A stretch of DNA of 64,000 nucleotides from Antedon mediterranea (lineage: Eukaryota > Echinodermata > Crinoidea > Comatulida > Antedonidae), in assembly GCF_964355755.1 (NCBI RefSeq), contig NC_092671.1, forward strand, positions 36,225,304-36,289,303, given 5' to 3'. A model generated the notes under the pieces. That model did not search any database and had not been told where the DNA came from. It saw nothing but the letters and a program-made list of their open reading frames with translations. A program made the position numbers and the translations under genes. Position 1 is the stretch's first letter. The number at the start of each line of letters is the position of its first letter. Shown here in pieces: positions 1 to 15,100 of the stretch.

Positions 1-155
1 CAATTTTTTGCTTTAAATTACATTTTTTTCAGGTAAATGCATTTTGTTTTGATCCAATTTTTGGTGAAAGTGGATATTAAATTATTATTATGCGACATTA
101 AAAACCATATTCAACAAAATGTAAACATTATTTTTCAGGTGGACAGTACATCTTT
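1..155. mobile_element. MITE family A, truncated copy (right half)
   Basis: Begins inside the element at the window edge and ends with the family terminus GGACAGTACATCTT, followed by TA. The text matches the right half of the full copy at 63206-63619. The RBM28 stop codon overlaps this end. Confidence 0.8.
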
Positions 156-3100
156 AAAACAACTTATTTGTATCAAAAACACACACCTTAACTTTTTTCT
201 TCTTTTTCTGTTTCTCCTCCCCATTTGTTGGTTTCTGGAGCTTTGCAGCGGATAGTTGGTTCCCTTTCTTTGTTTTTTCTTGTTTCCCCCTATCTCGCCA
301 TCTTTCTTTCGGTCCAAAATGTTTTGGAAGTCCTTGCTTCTTTGCTTGAAGTTTTCTTTCCACAAATGTTGAATCGTTTAGGTTGCCTGTGACAGACTTA
401 TTTGGTTTAGACTTTTTAGAAGGTTTTTGTTCTACTTCATAATTTTTACTCTCATCATATTTCCTTTTCTCAATGGTTATTTTCTAAGAAAAATAAAAAA
501 TGACTTGTTCATTATATAAAGTGATTTATATTTTCTTAAGAATGGGGTGGTGTATAATTATTTAAATTTCGGTCAGATGTTTTGCCCTACTCCGACATAA
601 TTTGTACTTTATACCAAGTACATTAAAAAACCTGCGAAAAATATGCAAGTACAGTAATTCTAGGGTTGGACTCGAACCTCACTAGCCTGGAGTTCATACC
701 TCTAGACTACCGAGCTTGCGCTGATAGCTAGAGGTTAGATTTGAGCCCAAGTAAGCAGCGGGTACTGCACCAACAGGATTGTAATTTTAATTTTGATATT
801 AACAGAAAGACAGAACATTCTTAGTGTAAAAAAGACATTATTTTGAAAAACATTCTCAATTTTTAAAAATTGTTTCCAGATTTTTATAAATAACAGTTAA
901 ACCAATTATTATTTTTATATTTTACAAATTATTGTCATGTGTATTTTGAAATAACAACATTTATTCTAATCATATTTTTGGAAGAGAACATTAGGTGATA
1001 CTAACAGTGTTTTAATAAGCTAAATTAGCCAGACTTTATAGAGTGTTGCTATAATATTATCTGTATAACTCATAATGGATTCACAGTCAGAGATTTACAG
1101 CACTACTGGATAAGACATCCAACACAAAATAATATGTTGAAACAGTTGGCATAACAGCTGTTTAGATTTGACATATCGTTATAAAGGTCAAAGTTCAAAT
1201 TATTTGGTTACATCATTAACGCATATATCAATATGATTTTTTTTTCAAAACAGGTTTAATATATGGTCAATTATCTGGATAAAAAAAGTCATCATTCGGC
1301 TGGTCAAACAATGTCCATTTTTTTTTTGGCAAAACAGGTTTAATATATGGTCAATTATCTGGATTAAAAAAAATACATCATTGGGCTGGTCAAACAATGT
1401 CCATTTTTTTTTCCAAAACAGGTTTAATATTATCTGGATAAAAAAGACATCATTCGGCTGGTCAAACAATGTCCAGTTTAGAATTTTAGACCTTAAACCT
1501 TTTGTATACTGGATAGTTTTCAGTTTTACCCGACTTTGGGAGAGATAATGTCTATTTTTACATTTACCTAGAAGAAATTTCGGAAAATTATTTTAAAATC
1601 CATTATTAGAGTATTATTCTACTGCAGTTTACTAAACTTTGTTTACTCTTAAACTCAATTATTTAGCAAGCTGGTTTGAGTAATCATACCCATTGTTTAC
1701 TGCAGTTCCTGCCTTGTAAACCTGTACATTGAAATAAACTAAAATAATGAATTACTGCAGTAAAAAAGTATAGTTACTGCAGTAGGATAATTTTGACACG
1801 ATCCCTTTAATCCTAACATACTGTAAAGGTCATAATTGCAGCATGTTTCTGTAAATATTTTAATTATGCACAGAAATTATCCACAAGAAATCTTCTTTAC
1901 ACAATGTAAAATCATAATGTTGTTTTTTAGTTACCTTGGATTTTTGCCGTCTTTTTTCCTTCAATTCAAGAGCAGTTCTGTTTTCTAATGAAAATCCAAC
2001 GATTGGACGCTATGAAAGAATTCAAAAATATATTTTAAAATATATTATATATTAACATAATTATACAGTATTCGACTCTCACAATAATGTAAATAGGTTG
2101 GGTAATCATCAGGATTAGTCCTAAACAGGAAGATGAGCACCCCTGCCCACCGATGAGTTTCGGGATCCCTTTGACTTCGAGGGAGAGTACCCGTCAGGGT
2201 CCCTACTTAGGATCACAGGTCTCGGGTTTTTATTTATTTTTTTAATGAATCAGTGTTCCATGACCTTCTCATCAAAATTAATGTCTCTCATTGTTGTGCT
2301 ATGTAAATATAATGTCAATGACGTCGAAACGTCCCCAATAATGGGGATAGCTATGCAAACAAGTAACAAGTAATACAAGACAATTAGAAACTGTTCCCAA
2401 TAATGGGGATAGCTATGCAAACAACAAGTATACATACAAGACAAAGAAACTGTCCCCACAGCCAGACTGTCTTTTATAACATTAAAAATGCATTCTAATG
2501 GAATTTCTGAAAGAACCAGACAATTACCAATATTGGGAGAGTTGACTGTAAATAATAAATATAATTATAATATACAAATTGTTATTGAAAATCATTATTA
2601 TTCATGTTGTACAAATAATAGTAATAATAACAATAGTAATAATATTTGTTCTTATTGCACAATGCTTCTAACGCTGAACATTATTACCCAAGTTATTTAT
2701 TTATTTATTTATTTTATTTTTATTTTATTCATTTCGGCAATAAACATGAAATAATAATTACAAAACATAGAAATATATATATATATATGAAGTACAAGAC
2801 ACAAAGCCGGGGAGAGACAAAAGCATTAAACAAAACGCTTATTCATTTCGGCAATAAACATGAAATAATTAATAATTAGAAAACATAGAAATATATATAT
2901 ATATATATGAAGTACAAGACACAAAGCCGAGGAGAGACAAAAGCATTTAAAACAAAACGCTTATTCATTTCGGCAATAAACATGAAATAATTAATAATTA
3001 GAAAACATAGAAATATATATATATATGAAGTACAAGACACAAAGCCGAGGAGAGACAAAAGCATTTAAAACAAAACGCTGTCACCGGTAAGGTGTGTCTC

Positions 3101-6100
3101 TCTCTATTGGATCAAACATGTATGGAAACATACTGTACTCCCATAATAATGCAGCTAGTAATCAGCGCAAAGTTGTGTCTTGATCTAACCGGGTACCCAT
3201 TTATACACCTGGGTGGAGAGAGGCAAAGATAAAGTAAAGTATCTTGCCTAAGGATACAAGCAATGCGGGAGAGTATTTAGTATATTATTTGGTTATTAGC
3301 ATTGAAAACAAACAAGAAAACAATAGCCTATAATGACTCTGCTTTTTTGACTAACATTCAGGACGTCAATTATTATGAAATATATATATTATTTCCTGAA
3401 ATCTATTCTTTAATTGTATACACAGCTTAGGCTCTTGTGAGCTACAAAACAAACACACACTCAATACAATTTTTTTAAATGGATAGACATTTTAGAAACA
3501 TACACGTAGAAGAGCATACTACACTTTTTGTCTAAAAAATTGGTAAATATTGTTATGTTTACATTATGAATACAGTAAACAGTTACAAAGACATTCATGT
3601 TTAGACAATGTCTAGACTAACATTCAAGGGATCGATATGTCAATGACAAATCCAAAATCATTTTATCTTTTGAACAACTGGAATTATTATACTATCATTT
3701 TTATTTTTATTTCTTTTATTCAATTCACAACGAACAGAGATAAAATCAAAGAATACAACAAACATTATTCAACTTTTACAATGTTATATCTAAAAATGTA
3801 TAAACTATTAAAAATATGTCAATTCATTCAAGGAACAAACCAACCATGTTTCCCTTTAATTTTTATTACAAAAGCGTTTTAGTATTTGTCAATTTGAAGT
3901 AGGTGTAATCACTTGTTATATTCACAACATTCGATGTCAAGTCAGGTCTATAATTTTAGAACATAATTACAGTAGTAATAAATTAAATATGTTTCCCCTT
4001 ATTTTGATTGGAATCACAAATAAATGGTAAAATCATAATTTTTAATTTTTAGCATTTGAAATTTGGAAATAACCACTTTCTCAATAGGCTAATTTTTACT
4101 ATTTAACATATATTTATTTGAGTTTGCTTCATATAGTATTTATTGTGTCTTTCGTTGGTCTTGATGAAATAAATAAAATTTTAAAAATTTAAAACGCTAG
4201 AATTGTGTATGATTTTAAAACACATTAATACAGATTTATAAATTATACTCTAAATACTCCTCTTATTTCATAATGTCATATAAATGTAGTGGAGCTGTAG
4301 CTTGGTGGTAACGTGCTTGCATTCCAATCCCAAGGTCTGGGGTTCAATCCTGACCTAGTGCCAGGGTTGTATGGAGCGACTCTTTCAACTCCACTCCCTA
4401 AGCCTCAAATGAGACTTGTTTATAAGCACGATATATCATAAAATAGTTTATAATTAAACTGTAATTGGCAAGTTAATCGCGTATGAAATAAATATAAATA
4501 AAATAAATAAATGCTAAAAATAAAATTATCATTTCCAGAATTTTTGTTTGTTTAAGAAGTATATACTGCAAGTTTGTACTCGCTGTTAGATGCGTACGAA
4601 ATAAATAATATAAATAAATGCTAAAATGATAATTTTAAGAATTTTTCTGTTGAAAAGTACTTTTATACAGTATTTATATCAACATTTATGACACACCACA
4701 GCAATATAATTTTTAATTATTATATTGTAAATTTTGTACGCGACAATACATCATTAATTGTGACATTCAATTAGAATTACCATAATGCACAAATGAATAA
4801 TCGCCAGATTGTGGTACTAAGCACTCAATAAATTAAAATTCACTTTTGATGGAATTTTTAACAGACTAATTAGGGTATAAATTGTCATTCAGGTACTCCC
4901 ACACACTCTACCGGTACCTATTTTAGTCTTAATAAATTAAGTTGTTTTCAGATTGAATTTCTAACCATCGAGTTACAATGATAAATGTTTTTGAAATGCA
5001 ATATGTTCAAATAAAAGCTGTTTACACGGTGACCTTGTCTATGGCAGAAAGATTAGAAAAGGATTTCAATCAATTTAATTTCAATAGGTATAGAAAAAAA
5101 TATATAAATCAGCTGTTAAATTGCTAAAAATAAAAAGTAACAATGAAATATAGTTGCAATCCTATCCAAGGTTATAAAAATAAATGTTATTCATCATATT
5201 GTATGCAGGCTATTGTTATATAATGACATAGACATTTGAATTGAATTGGTATAAAGAGTATATTCCATGCAAACAGTTTTCAATGCATAGTTTCACATAT
5301 TGAATTTGTTTTATTGCATACTGCCATATTTTATGACACAGTTTTAAAAATGAACAATGATTTTAACATGATTTGAGTTGTGTGTCGTATTTGTTATATT
5401 TTAAATTGCATTAGGATCTTAAGCTCTGTCCACACTATCAAACTATGAAATGTGATATGCCCATATATAGATATGATGATGTCATATCACTACCATATTT
5501 GGGTATATTGCTACCATATTTGTGCACATAACACTTTTTTTGTCAAACTTGTTTGATAGTGTAGATTATTTTATGATATGCAGTTCTGCTATTTTTTATA
5601 TATGTAAATATTATTTTAGACCGCTAAGCTATTTTGGTGATGTTGTGATTTATATTGGGCAGAAGTGAGCAGGGTTACCCAAGAAAAGATTATTTTTAGC
5701 ACTTATTCTATTATTTTCCCTATATTAACATTTACTTACTAATAGCGTTTTTAAAAAAGAGACTACTATACATTTTGTATAATACCAAAATTTGCATTAC
5801 AAAAGAATATTGATTTTTATAGTAGTTTTATTAGTATCATTAACGATTTTGTTTTTTTTTAATTCAAAGAATCTTGTTTACTAGATTGTCTCCATAAAAA
5901 AAATGGATTGTTAATATAGTTATTTAGTTGGTGGATGTTTGTGCACACAATTTAATTAGTTCATGGCTTTTGGGCTTAGTGGTTTACTATATTATTAATT
6001 TATTATAAAAAAATTCAGTATGACTTGTCTTGGCTGCCAAGCTTCTGTTGAATGATTCTTGTATTCTTATATTAACTTGTATTAGGGCCTAACTCAAAAC

Positions 6101-9100
6101 CTTATAAAGCTTTGTTCCCACTAGGTTTTGCCTAACTCAAAACCTTATAAAGCTTGGTTCCCACTAGGTTTTGCCTAACTCAAAACCTTATAAAGCTTTG
6201 TTCCCACTAGGTTTTGCCTAACTCAAAACCTTATAAAGCTTTGTTCCCACTAGGTTTTGCCTAACTCAAAAGCTTATAAAGCTTTGTTCCCACTAGGTTT
6301 TGCCTAACTCAAAACCTTATAAAGCTTTGTTCCCACTAGAGTTTGCCTAACTCAAAACCTTATAAAGCTTTGTTCCCACTAGAGTTTGCCTAACTCAAAA
6401 CCTTATAAAGCTTTGTTCCCACTAGGTTTTGCCTAACTCAAAACCTTATAAAGCTTTGTTCCCACTAGAGTTTGCCTAACTCAAAACCTTATAAAGCTTT
6501 GTTCCCACTAGGTTTTGCCTAACTCAAAACCTTATAAAGCTTTGTTCCCACTAGAGTTTGCCTAACTCAAAACCTTATAAAGCTTTGTTCCCACTAGAGT
6601 TTGCCTAACTCAAAACCTTATAAAGCTTTGTTCCCACTAGGTTTTGTCTAACTCAAAACCTTATAAAGCTTTGTTCCCACTAGGTTTTGCCTAACTCAAA
6701 ACCTTCTATATAAAGGCTTGTTCCCACCATGGAGGAAATATCCTACTAGGTAATGCCTAACTCAAAACCTTCTAATAAATAATAATAATAATAATTTTAT
6801 TGTTTCTCTTTTAAAACAGAGGCACAATTCTCAAGAGATGTGCAACAACAAAAAAATAAATATGGACTTATCTTACTACACAATCATATACAAACATAAA
6901 TTATTACATTAAAAAGTATATAAACATTAGGTTATAAAAATTCATTCAATACATTTGAGCGAAAAGTAAAAGATTGTGTTATGGACGGATATTATAAATT
7001 TTGTTGCGTTCTTTCCATGCAGTTGTTAAAAATAATTTACAATATTTGTCAATGATGTTACTTGCTAATACATAGTTAATATTGTTTATACATTGGATTT
7101 GATATTCTTCATGAATTTCTAGGTTGTTAAAAAAAAGGTGATATTTAAGTTCAGGTGAGCTTGACGTGAATAAGTCCCATATTTTATGCAAATCATTGTT
7201 GCATAGATCTTCTTTAAGTTGTTTAACTATTGAGTTTCTAATATTAACTAATCTAGTACAATTGATTGAATACAAAATGATAAACTGTTTCTTTTTCACC
7301 ACAATTACGTAACAAACATGATCCTAAATGTTGTGGTGACCAAGCTTCCTTTCTTCCTTCGAGTGGTAATGAGTTAGAACGAGCTTTGAATTTTAGACTT
7401 GATGCATGGTAGCTACGTTTTTCCAATAAGTATTTTTCCATTTTAGGTTCATTTTTATATCTTAAGTAATTTGTTAAGGATGATTTAGTTTGAGCCTTGT
7501 TAAACCATGTTATGTTATCTTCTATAATATTTTTTCTTTAAAACCATTAAGCCACTTATTACAATAATCAATATTGAAAAACATTTGCAAATCAAATTTG
7601 TTTAAAATGGATTCAATCTTTTGGAGCCATTTCCAACTGAGTCTATCTTTAAGAACAAAGAGAGCTCTAAATAGTAATCTTTGCCAGCGATGTTCTTCCA
7701 TATTTTTTAGCCAACTGTATAGATTCAACTGATTGCCAGCCAAGTTCATCATATAGAGCTTCCTTTGCAACATATCTGGGTGCCTTTAATAGATATCTGG
7801 CCATTTGGTATTGTAAATTTTCAATTTTTTCTATAGAGTTCTTTTTATCACATAACCATATACTGCTTGCATAATTTATGGTTGGTATACCAATTGATTT
7901 CCAAAGAATATCACCATAGTATATTCTATTGAAGTCTTCCTGCCCATTTATTATAGATTTTATATATGATATTATTCTATTCCCCTTTTTAACTACTTCA
8001 TCAATATGGTAGGTATCTTTTATCTTCCTCGATACAAACATCCCCAAATATTTATAATTATTAGTTTCGTTAATAAAGTTATTACCAATTGGCCATTTTC
8101 TATATTCATTAAGGCGTTTTCCAGCTACAATAACATTAGATTTATTAAAATTAAACACCATTCTCCATTTTGTTGCAAATTCATTTGCTGCATCCAAAAG
8201 TAATTCTAAATCTTGCTCACTGTCTCCAATCAGAATTATATCATCAGCCCAGAATAGACTGCCAATATTTATGTCAAAAATATTAATTCCTAATTCTCTT
8301 TCTTTAATTATCTTATTAAGTTCATTTATATAAATAGTGAATAGAATTGGAGACAGTGGACAACCTTGTTTGACCCCTTCATCAATACTAAAAACATCAG
8401 TTTCTAAATCTCCAAATGAAACTTTACCTTTTACATCTTTATACAAGTTCTTTATAATATTTAATATTTGACCTTTGATTCCTATATTTGCAACTGCGTA
8501 AAATAAACCTTCTCTCCAAACGGTGTCGAATGCCTTACTGAAATCCATGAAGGCGAGATAAGTTTTCTTGCCTTCAGCTTGTCGACAAGCAATAATACTC
8601 TTCAGTATAAGGCTTGTTCCTACTACTGTAGATAATGTCTAACCCAAACTTTCTATAGGCTTGTTCCCACTAGGTAATGCCTAACTTAAAACCTTGTTCC
8701 CACTAGGTAATGCCTAACTCAAAACTTTCCATAAAGGTTTGTTCCCACAAGGTAATGTCTAACTCAAAACCTTCCATGTAAAGGCTTGTTCCCACTAGGT
8801 TATGTCTAACTTAAAACCTTGTTCCCACTAGGTAATGCCTAACTCAAAACTTTCCATAAAGGCTTGTTCCCACAAGGTAATGTCTAACTCAAAACCTTCC
8901 ATGTAAAGGCTTGTTCCCACTAGGTTATGTCTAACTCAAACTTTCCATATAAAGGCTTGTTCTCACTAGGTAATGCCTAACTCAAAACCTTCCATATACA
9001 GGCTTGTTCCCACTAGGTTATGCCTAAATTAAACCTTTCATATAAAGGCTTGTTCCCACTAGGTTATGCCTAAATCAAACCTTTCATATAAAGGCTTGCT

Positions 9101-12100
9101 CGCACTAGGTAATGCCTAACTCAAAATCCTTCTATATAAAGGCTTGTTCCCACTAGGTAATGTCTAACTCAAAACCTTCAATATACAGGCTTGTTCCCAC
9201 TAGGTTATATCTAACTCAAACCTTCAATATACAGGCTTGTTCCCAATAGGGATTGTATGTATGCAACGTATATATTGGTCATAAGTAATGTTAAAATCGT
9301 TTTTCAAATTAATTATGTTAAAATTGGAAGCAATCGCAGTGGACTTTATAAGAAAATGGATAGTCAAAAATTTAACTGATGAAACTATATAAATATTTAA
9401 AATGTTGGAAATTTGCTAACTGGATAAAAGATTAATTCCAAGTCCTGAATAATCATAATATTGTAATGTATTGAAAAATAAAGTAAGAAGAATATAACAT
9501 ACATTGTGTTGACGATAATGATGACGGATATTTACAGTACAGTATGTTAAAAACCATACAAAATTGGCTATATTTAGATCTTTAATGGATGGAAATATAC
9601 ACATAGCTTCAAAACAATAATTTAGCCGTAACGAGACAGACAGCAACATCCTTTGTAATATTTTTTTCCCACAAAGCTCAACATTCTCATTTCCTACATC
9701 TTATCCCCAAGGTCAAAGGGCACGAACAACACATTAAACGAAGTGCAGAACATTAATTTCTAATGTGATTTTGTGCATTACCCTACAAATGTCATTTCTT
9801 TCAAGTGCTTATAACGGACAACGAAATAGCAAATTTACATTTATAAGAATTGTATTAATAATTTAAACTATCTTGTTAAAATATTATAATCTAGGAACTA
9901 TAAATTTAAATCTGTAATTTATTAAGTTTTTCATACCAATTATTTATGGATTTTGTTATTTGTTTGTTATTATTTCTTTATACTGTACTGGGTAGTCAAA
10001 GTTTGTTCTCCCAGAGGGCTCAGTGTATGATGAGTACTAGGCTAGTACACAGGGGTAAGCCCCTACTCGTCTCCAAAGATGTACTAGGTGCACATGAGCT
10101 AGATTTGTACACTGGACCTATGGTTTATAGAAGACTCGTTCTACCACCAGAACCATGCAGCGAGTGAGCTTAGAACCTTGTCGATGTTATGGCTACATAA
10201 TTACGGTTCCACTGTCTTAACCGCTCGGCCAGTCACTCACTCTTATCCACTCGGCCACTATTCAAATTTTCTACTCCCCAGTCACAATTTAAAAAAAAAC
10301 ACTTTAGTACAAACATCCGGCCCATTACATTCCCAAGCTCTGTCTACACTATCAAATTGTATGTGACAACAAAATTTGATGTGCCCATATACAGTATATA
10401 CATGATGTCATATCACTACTATATTTGGGCATATTATCACTACCACATTTGGGCACATCACACTTTTTTGGTCAAACTAGTTTGATAGTGTGAACAAAGC
10501 TCTGTCTACACTATCAAATGGTATGTGACAACAAAATTTGATGTGCCCATATACAGTATACATGATGTCATATCACTACTATATTTGGGCATATTATCAC
10601 TACCATATTTGGGCACATCACACTTTTTTGGTCAAACTAGTTTGATAGTGTGAACAAAGCTCTGTCTACACTATCAAATTGTATGTGACAACAAAATTTG
10701 ATGTGCCCATATACAGTATATACATGATGTCATATCACTACTATATTTGGGCATATTATCACTACCATATTTGGGAACATCACACTTTTTTGGTCAAACT
10801 AGTTTGATAGTGTGAACAAAGCTCTGTCTACACTATCAAATTGTATGCGACAACAAAATTTGATGTGCCCATAAACAGTATACATGATGTCATATCACTA
10901 CTATATTTGGGCATATTATCACTACCATATTTGGGCACATCACACTTTTTTGGTCAAACTAGTTTGATAGTGTGAACAGAGCTTTAGATTACGCATCATT
11001 TGGATCTTAAAGTGAGAATAACTGTGTCTTACCTTTTTTGGGCCAAATACTTCTTGGTTATTATTTAAATGGTTCAATAATTTTAGGGCATTTTCATGGT
11101 TATTTACACCAACAAATCCATAACCTAAAGATTTGCAAACGCCAGAAGAATTCTTTCGAGCTAAATCTCTCATTATCCTAGCCTGAAAAAAATAATAACA
11201 TCATGTAAAATATAATTATATTATATAGTGTTTTTAGCAAAGTTGTGTCTTTCTGTCTGTACCCATTTTATACACCTGGGTGGAGAGAGGTAATGCAAGT
11301 AAAGCAGTGAGAGTTGGGTTCAAACTCAAGATCTCACGATCAGCAATCAAACACACTGCGACACATGCCCAAGTTACTAAATGACAGAAACGGCAATAAG
11401 GGTAAGAAAGATATAATAAGCTGTAAAAAGTGGAGTTTTTTATACAGGTTTTAATTCAGTTTCAATCAACAGTTTTTTCAACCATATATTTGAACCTGCT
11501 CATTCAACTTTGATGTTTGAAAGCTTGTACCGATTTTATATGTAAATCTCTCACAATTCAGTTTTATTTTATATATACTGCAAAGAGAATTATTGAATAA
11601 AAGCAGAATGAATGAATATTTGAAAAATTGACTTTAACATTAACATTTCAATTTCTATAGCGCCTTTACAAGGATCAAATTGCTTTACAAAGACCGATCA
11701 TCTCTTACAATTGATACAGCAATAATAGTAATAGTTGTAAAGTCATTAGAATAATTGTTTTTTTTTTTAAACATATTTTAAAAAAAACATATCGGGTATA
11801 GATGTATCACCTGTATCCTTTTACATATGGTCCTGTTTTTAGAAAATAAAAGGTTAACGAAGAATTAAACGAAGGAGACTAAAATGGTATGGACACATAA
11901 TTAGATTACCAGATGATACCCCAATCAAACAAACAATGAACGAAACTAAAAGGAAAGTAAAACGACCCGTAGGGAGACCAAGAAATAACTGGATGAACCA
12001 ATTTAAGAAAGACTTACAAGGACATGTAGACACTAACAAAATAACAAACCATCCTGCCATACAACAGACAAAAATGGAAACAAATTGTGGAAAGCGTAAT

Positions 12101-15100
12101 GTCGGAAGACGGAAAACGTTAAGAAGAAGAAGAGTAACAACATTTTATAAAAACTCTTTAAAACTTGCTAAAACAGTAAAAAAGCAACAACAAAAAATAT
12201 ATGTGCAAATTATAATAATATGTATATATATATATATAAATCCAAAGGCAAATTACTGAAAATGACAATGCTGTGGGTATCAGTGGCTGCAGAGCTTTCG
12301 GGCAACACAAGCCCTTCATCAGTGCAAGTAAAGGAATTTGGATAATGTCATTGTATAAGAACTGGCAAGTGCTGCCTGGGTGGACAGGAATAAAAGAAAT
12401 ACAACAAAGGCAGCCAGGGTGGAGTCTGAATAAGAGTAGAAAACAAAGAAGGTAGCTTGGTAGAGATATAAACAATTTTGGAATGAAACTAATAAACAGC
12501 TTAAATGTTGGTTAATATTGAAACTTAAATTTAGGTAGTCAATGGAAAAATTTTACCAATCTGGGAGTATGTTCCTAATGTTAAGTCCGAAAGGTTTTGT
12601 GGTTTTAAGTTGTAATTCCCAGTGGTTTTCTTTGTATTTGCGAGTTTTGTCACTCCATTTGACATCTTGGTCTATTGCAATAACTCAGAAATTTGCAATC
12701 GAGTGACCAGGTTGATCAAGCTTGAATGTTTTGATAGCTGATCTGTGTTGTGTCATTCTCATACAGAAAGTGATTTTTGTTTCTCCGACGTACTGTTTGC
12801 GATGTATTCCTTCGTGTAATTTCTATTCCGGAGATGTCCGGTTAGTTCTACGGTACGATTCTGAAAATCTAAATCTGAAGAACAGATACGTCTGATACGT
12901 AATGCTTGACTGTACGGTATGTTTTTAGTACAGTGTCGGGGATGACAACTGCTAGGGGGAGGGGGGGCAGGTACATATTTTTATCCGTGGGTTTACGGAA
13001 TAGGTCAGTATATATATAATACAATAGATACAAACCTCAGTAACAGTATTTTTATGTTTTCCAATTGCTTTAACACAGATATCTCTTAGTTGTTTTTGAT
13101 CAACAGACACGGGTAAGTTGTGAATAGCCAACCGCGTCGGTGACACAAATACGTTTAGATTCTTTAACTTTGTACGTTTAATTTGTTCTAAGTTCGTTCT
13201 TTTCTTTATTTCGGATTCAGAGAGGCCTTCTGCCGATTTTGTTCCCGGACGGATCACTGTAATGAAATTTAGATTGGTGTTCAGTTTAAAAAAAGTGGTC
13301 TGAGATGTTGATTACAATAATATTTTTTTTAAATATGTCTGTCAATGATTTTGGTCAAAATTAACTGTTTCTTTTTAGAAGTGAAATAATTATTTGTGTT
13401 GTTGTGTGTTTTTTTTCTACAGAGGTGAATAACTTTATTAAAACTGCAAAATGGCCTATTCAGAATCCCAAAAATTTTTTATTAATTTAATTAATTTTAT
13501 GTTTTTGGGGGACAATACATCTTTGACAAATAAAATATTCACACAATACAATTAAGATGTAATATAATTCACTAAAGTCAGTAATATTATTTAAGGCCAA
13601 AATATTGCATTGTCAACAAGATACTTGAACAATAATACATACAGTCAAAATGTGGTAGTTTTTTAGGAATACGAATTAGTTTTTCTTTTGTTTTTTACAA
13701 GCACCTTGAGTACTTTGGTGGAATGTTCCCTTAACAAATCTTATTATTATTATATTAAGGTATGACTAAACTTACTTCCTTCACGGAGTAAATAAAGATT
13801 ACGTTTATCTTTATTTTTTACTTTTTCTTTATCTTTTTCTTGAGTTCTTAGTTTGGTTGCTTCTTCTCGGCTTAGTGCCAAATTTAATTGGAGTCTTCGG
13901 TTTTTGAAAACAATTCCAGTTTCCTGAAAATATAAATAATATTGATTAATATAACATTCTACAATATTGATTATTATATTATATTGATTAATTTTAATTA
14001 ATTTTGAAGTTTTTCTGCCAAACGTTTCACTAATTAATCGTAAAAAAAAGAAGAAAAACTCCAAATAACCGTAAAGTGAAAACTGAATGTACGCTTCACT
14101 TCGTTAGAGCACCGACAGGTGACGATATAAAAGAAAGATTGCTTGATAATGAATGATTAACTATAAACAATGTATATCTATATATTACAGATTCCCTTTC
14201 TCAAACACCTGTGTCCAACAAATCATTATTTTCCTTTCGGCTAAAATGATTAAATTGATTAATGATAAAAGATTTCTTTTTACAGGAAAAAAAAACAATG
14301 TAGTTAAACATCAAAGGTTCAGATTAAGTTTCATGTTTTACTAGAAATTGCAGATTATCTGAGAAGATATTTTTAAACTGAAAAAAACCCCATTAATTTG
14401 TGCTGTCATAAACCGATTATAAATGCGCTATAACAATGTTATTTTTATGCACAGATCTTGTCCCAACCAATCAGCATTAGTTAATAAATGTGAGAATGTT
14501 GTATATTGTAAATATCCTGAGGATTTGATACTAAACGTCTCAGACGTTAAATATGCAGATTAAGGATCAAGTGAAGCAGGTTGGTCAACAACAGTTCAAG
14601 GGTCAAAATTCAACCAAAAACCCATTGGCTGGCTGGCATGGCAGCCAATTTGACTATTTTTTGCCTTATATTACAGTTTTTTAGGTAAATACATTTTTTT
14701 TAAACTGGATAACTATTAGGTAAAATTAAAATGGCATATTCAACCAAAAATGAGAATAAGAATTTTTTTTTTCCGGGGGAGAATACATCTTTCAAAATTG
14801 ATTAGATTTATATTGATTGATGGTTGGTCTATCATTTCAGTTATCTGCAAAGTTAATAGTTAATAGTGATTATCCATCGTTTTAAATAAAATAGAAACTT
14901 TCCAACATGGTTTTCTTAGGAAAGTGTTCCTTAACAGGGCTGTCTCTTGAATAGGGCTTCTGATTTTTATTTTTGTATAATTTGGTTCGCATATAACATT
15001 TTATTTAAGGTTATATTTTATTTTTTTTTATTTTTTGGCTACACTTGGCTAGCAATAATACTATATTATTATATATATATCAATTATCATATACTTCCAT

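Noticed and set aside
663-735. Functional tRNA gene
   Set aside because: A and B boxes are present but the acceptor and anticodon stems do not pair; treated as a SINE-like fragment.
6080-6775. Regular direct repeats resembling a CRISPR array
   Set aside because: Units are contiguous 41-42 bp minisatellite repeats with no unique spacers, in an animal intron.
11936-12259. 107-residue open frame taken as a host gene
   Set aside because: Its first part is the tail of a retrotransposon protein and the rest is AT-rich read-through.
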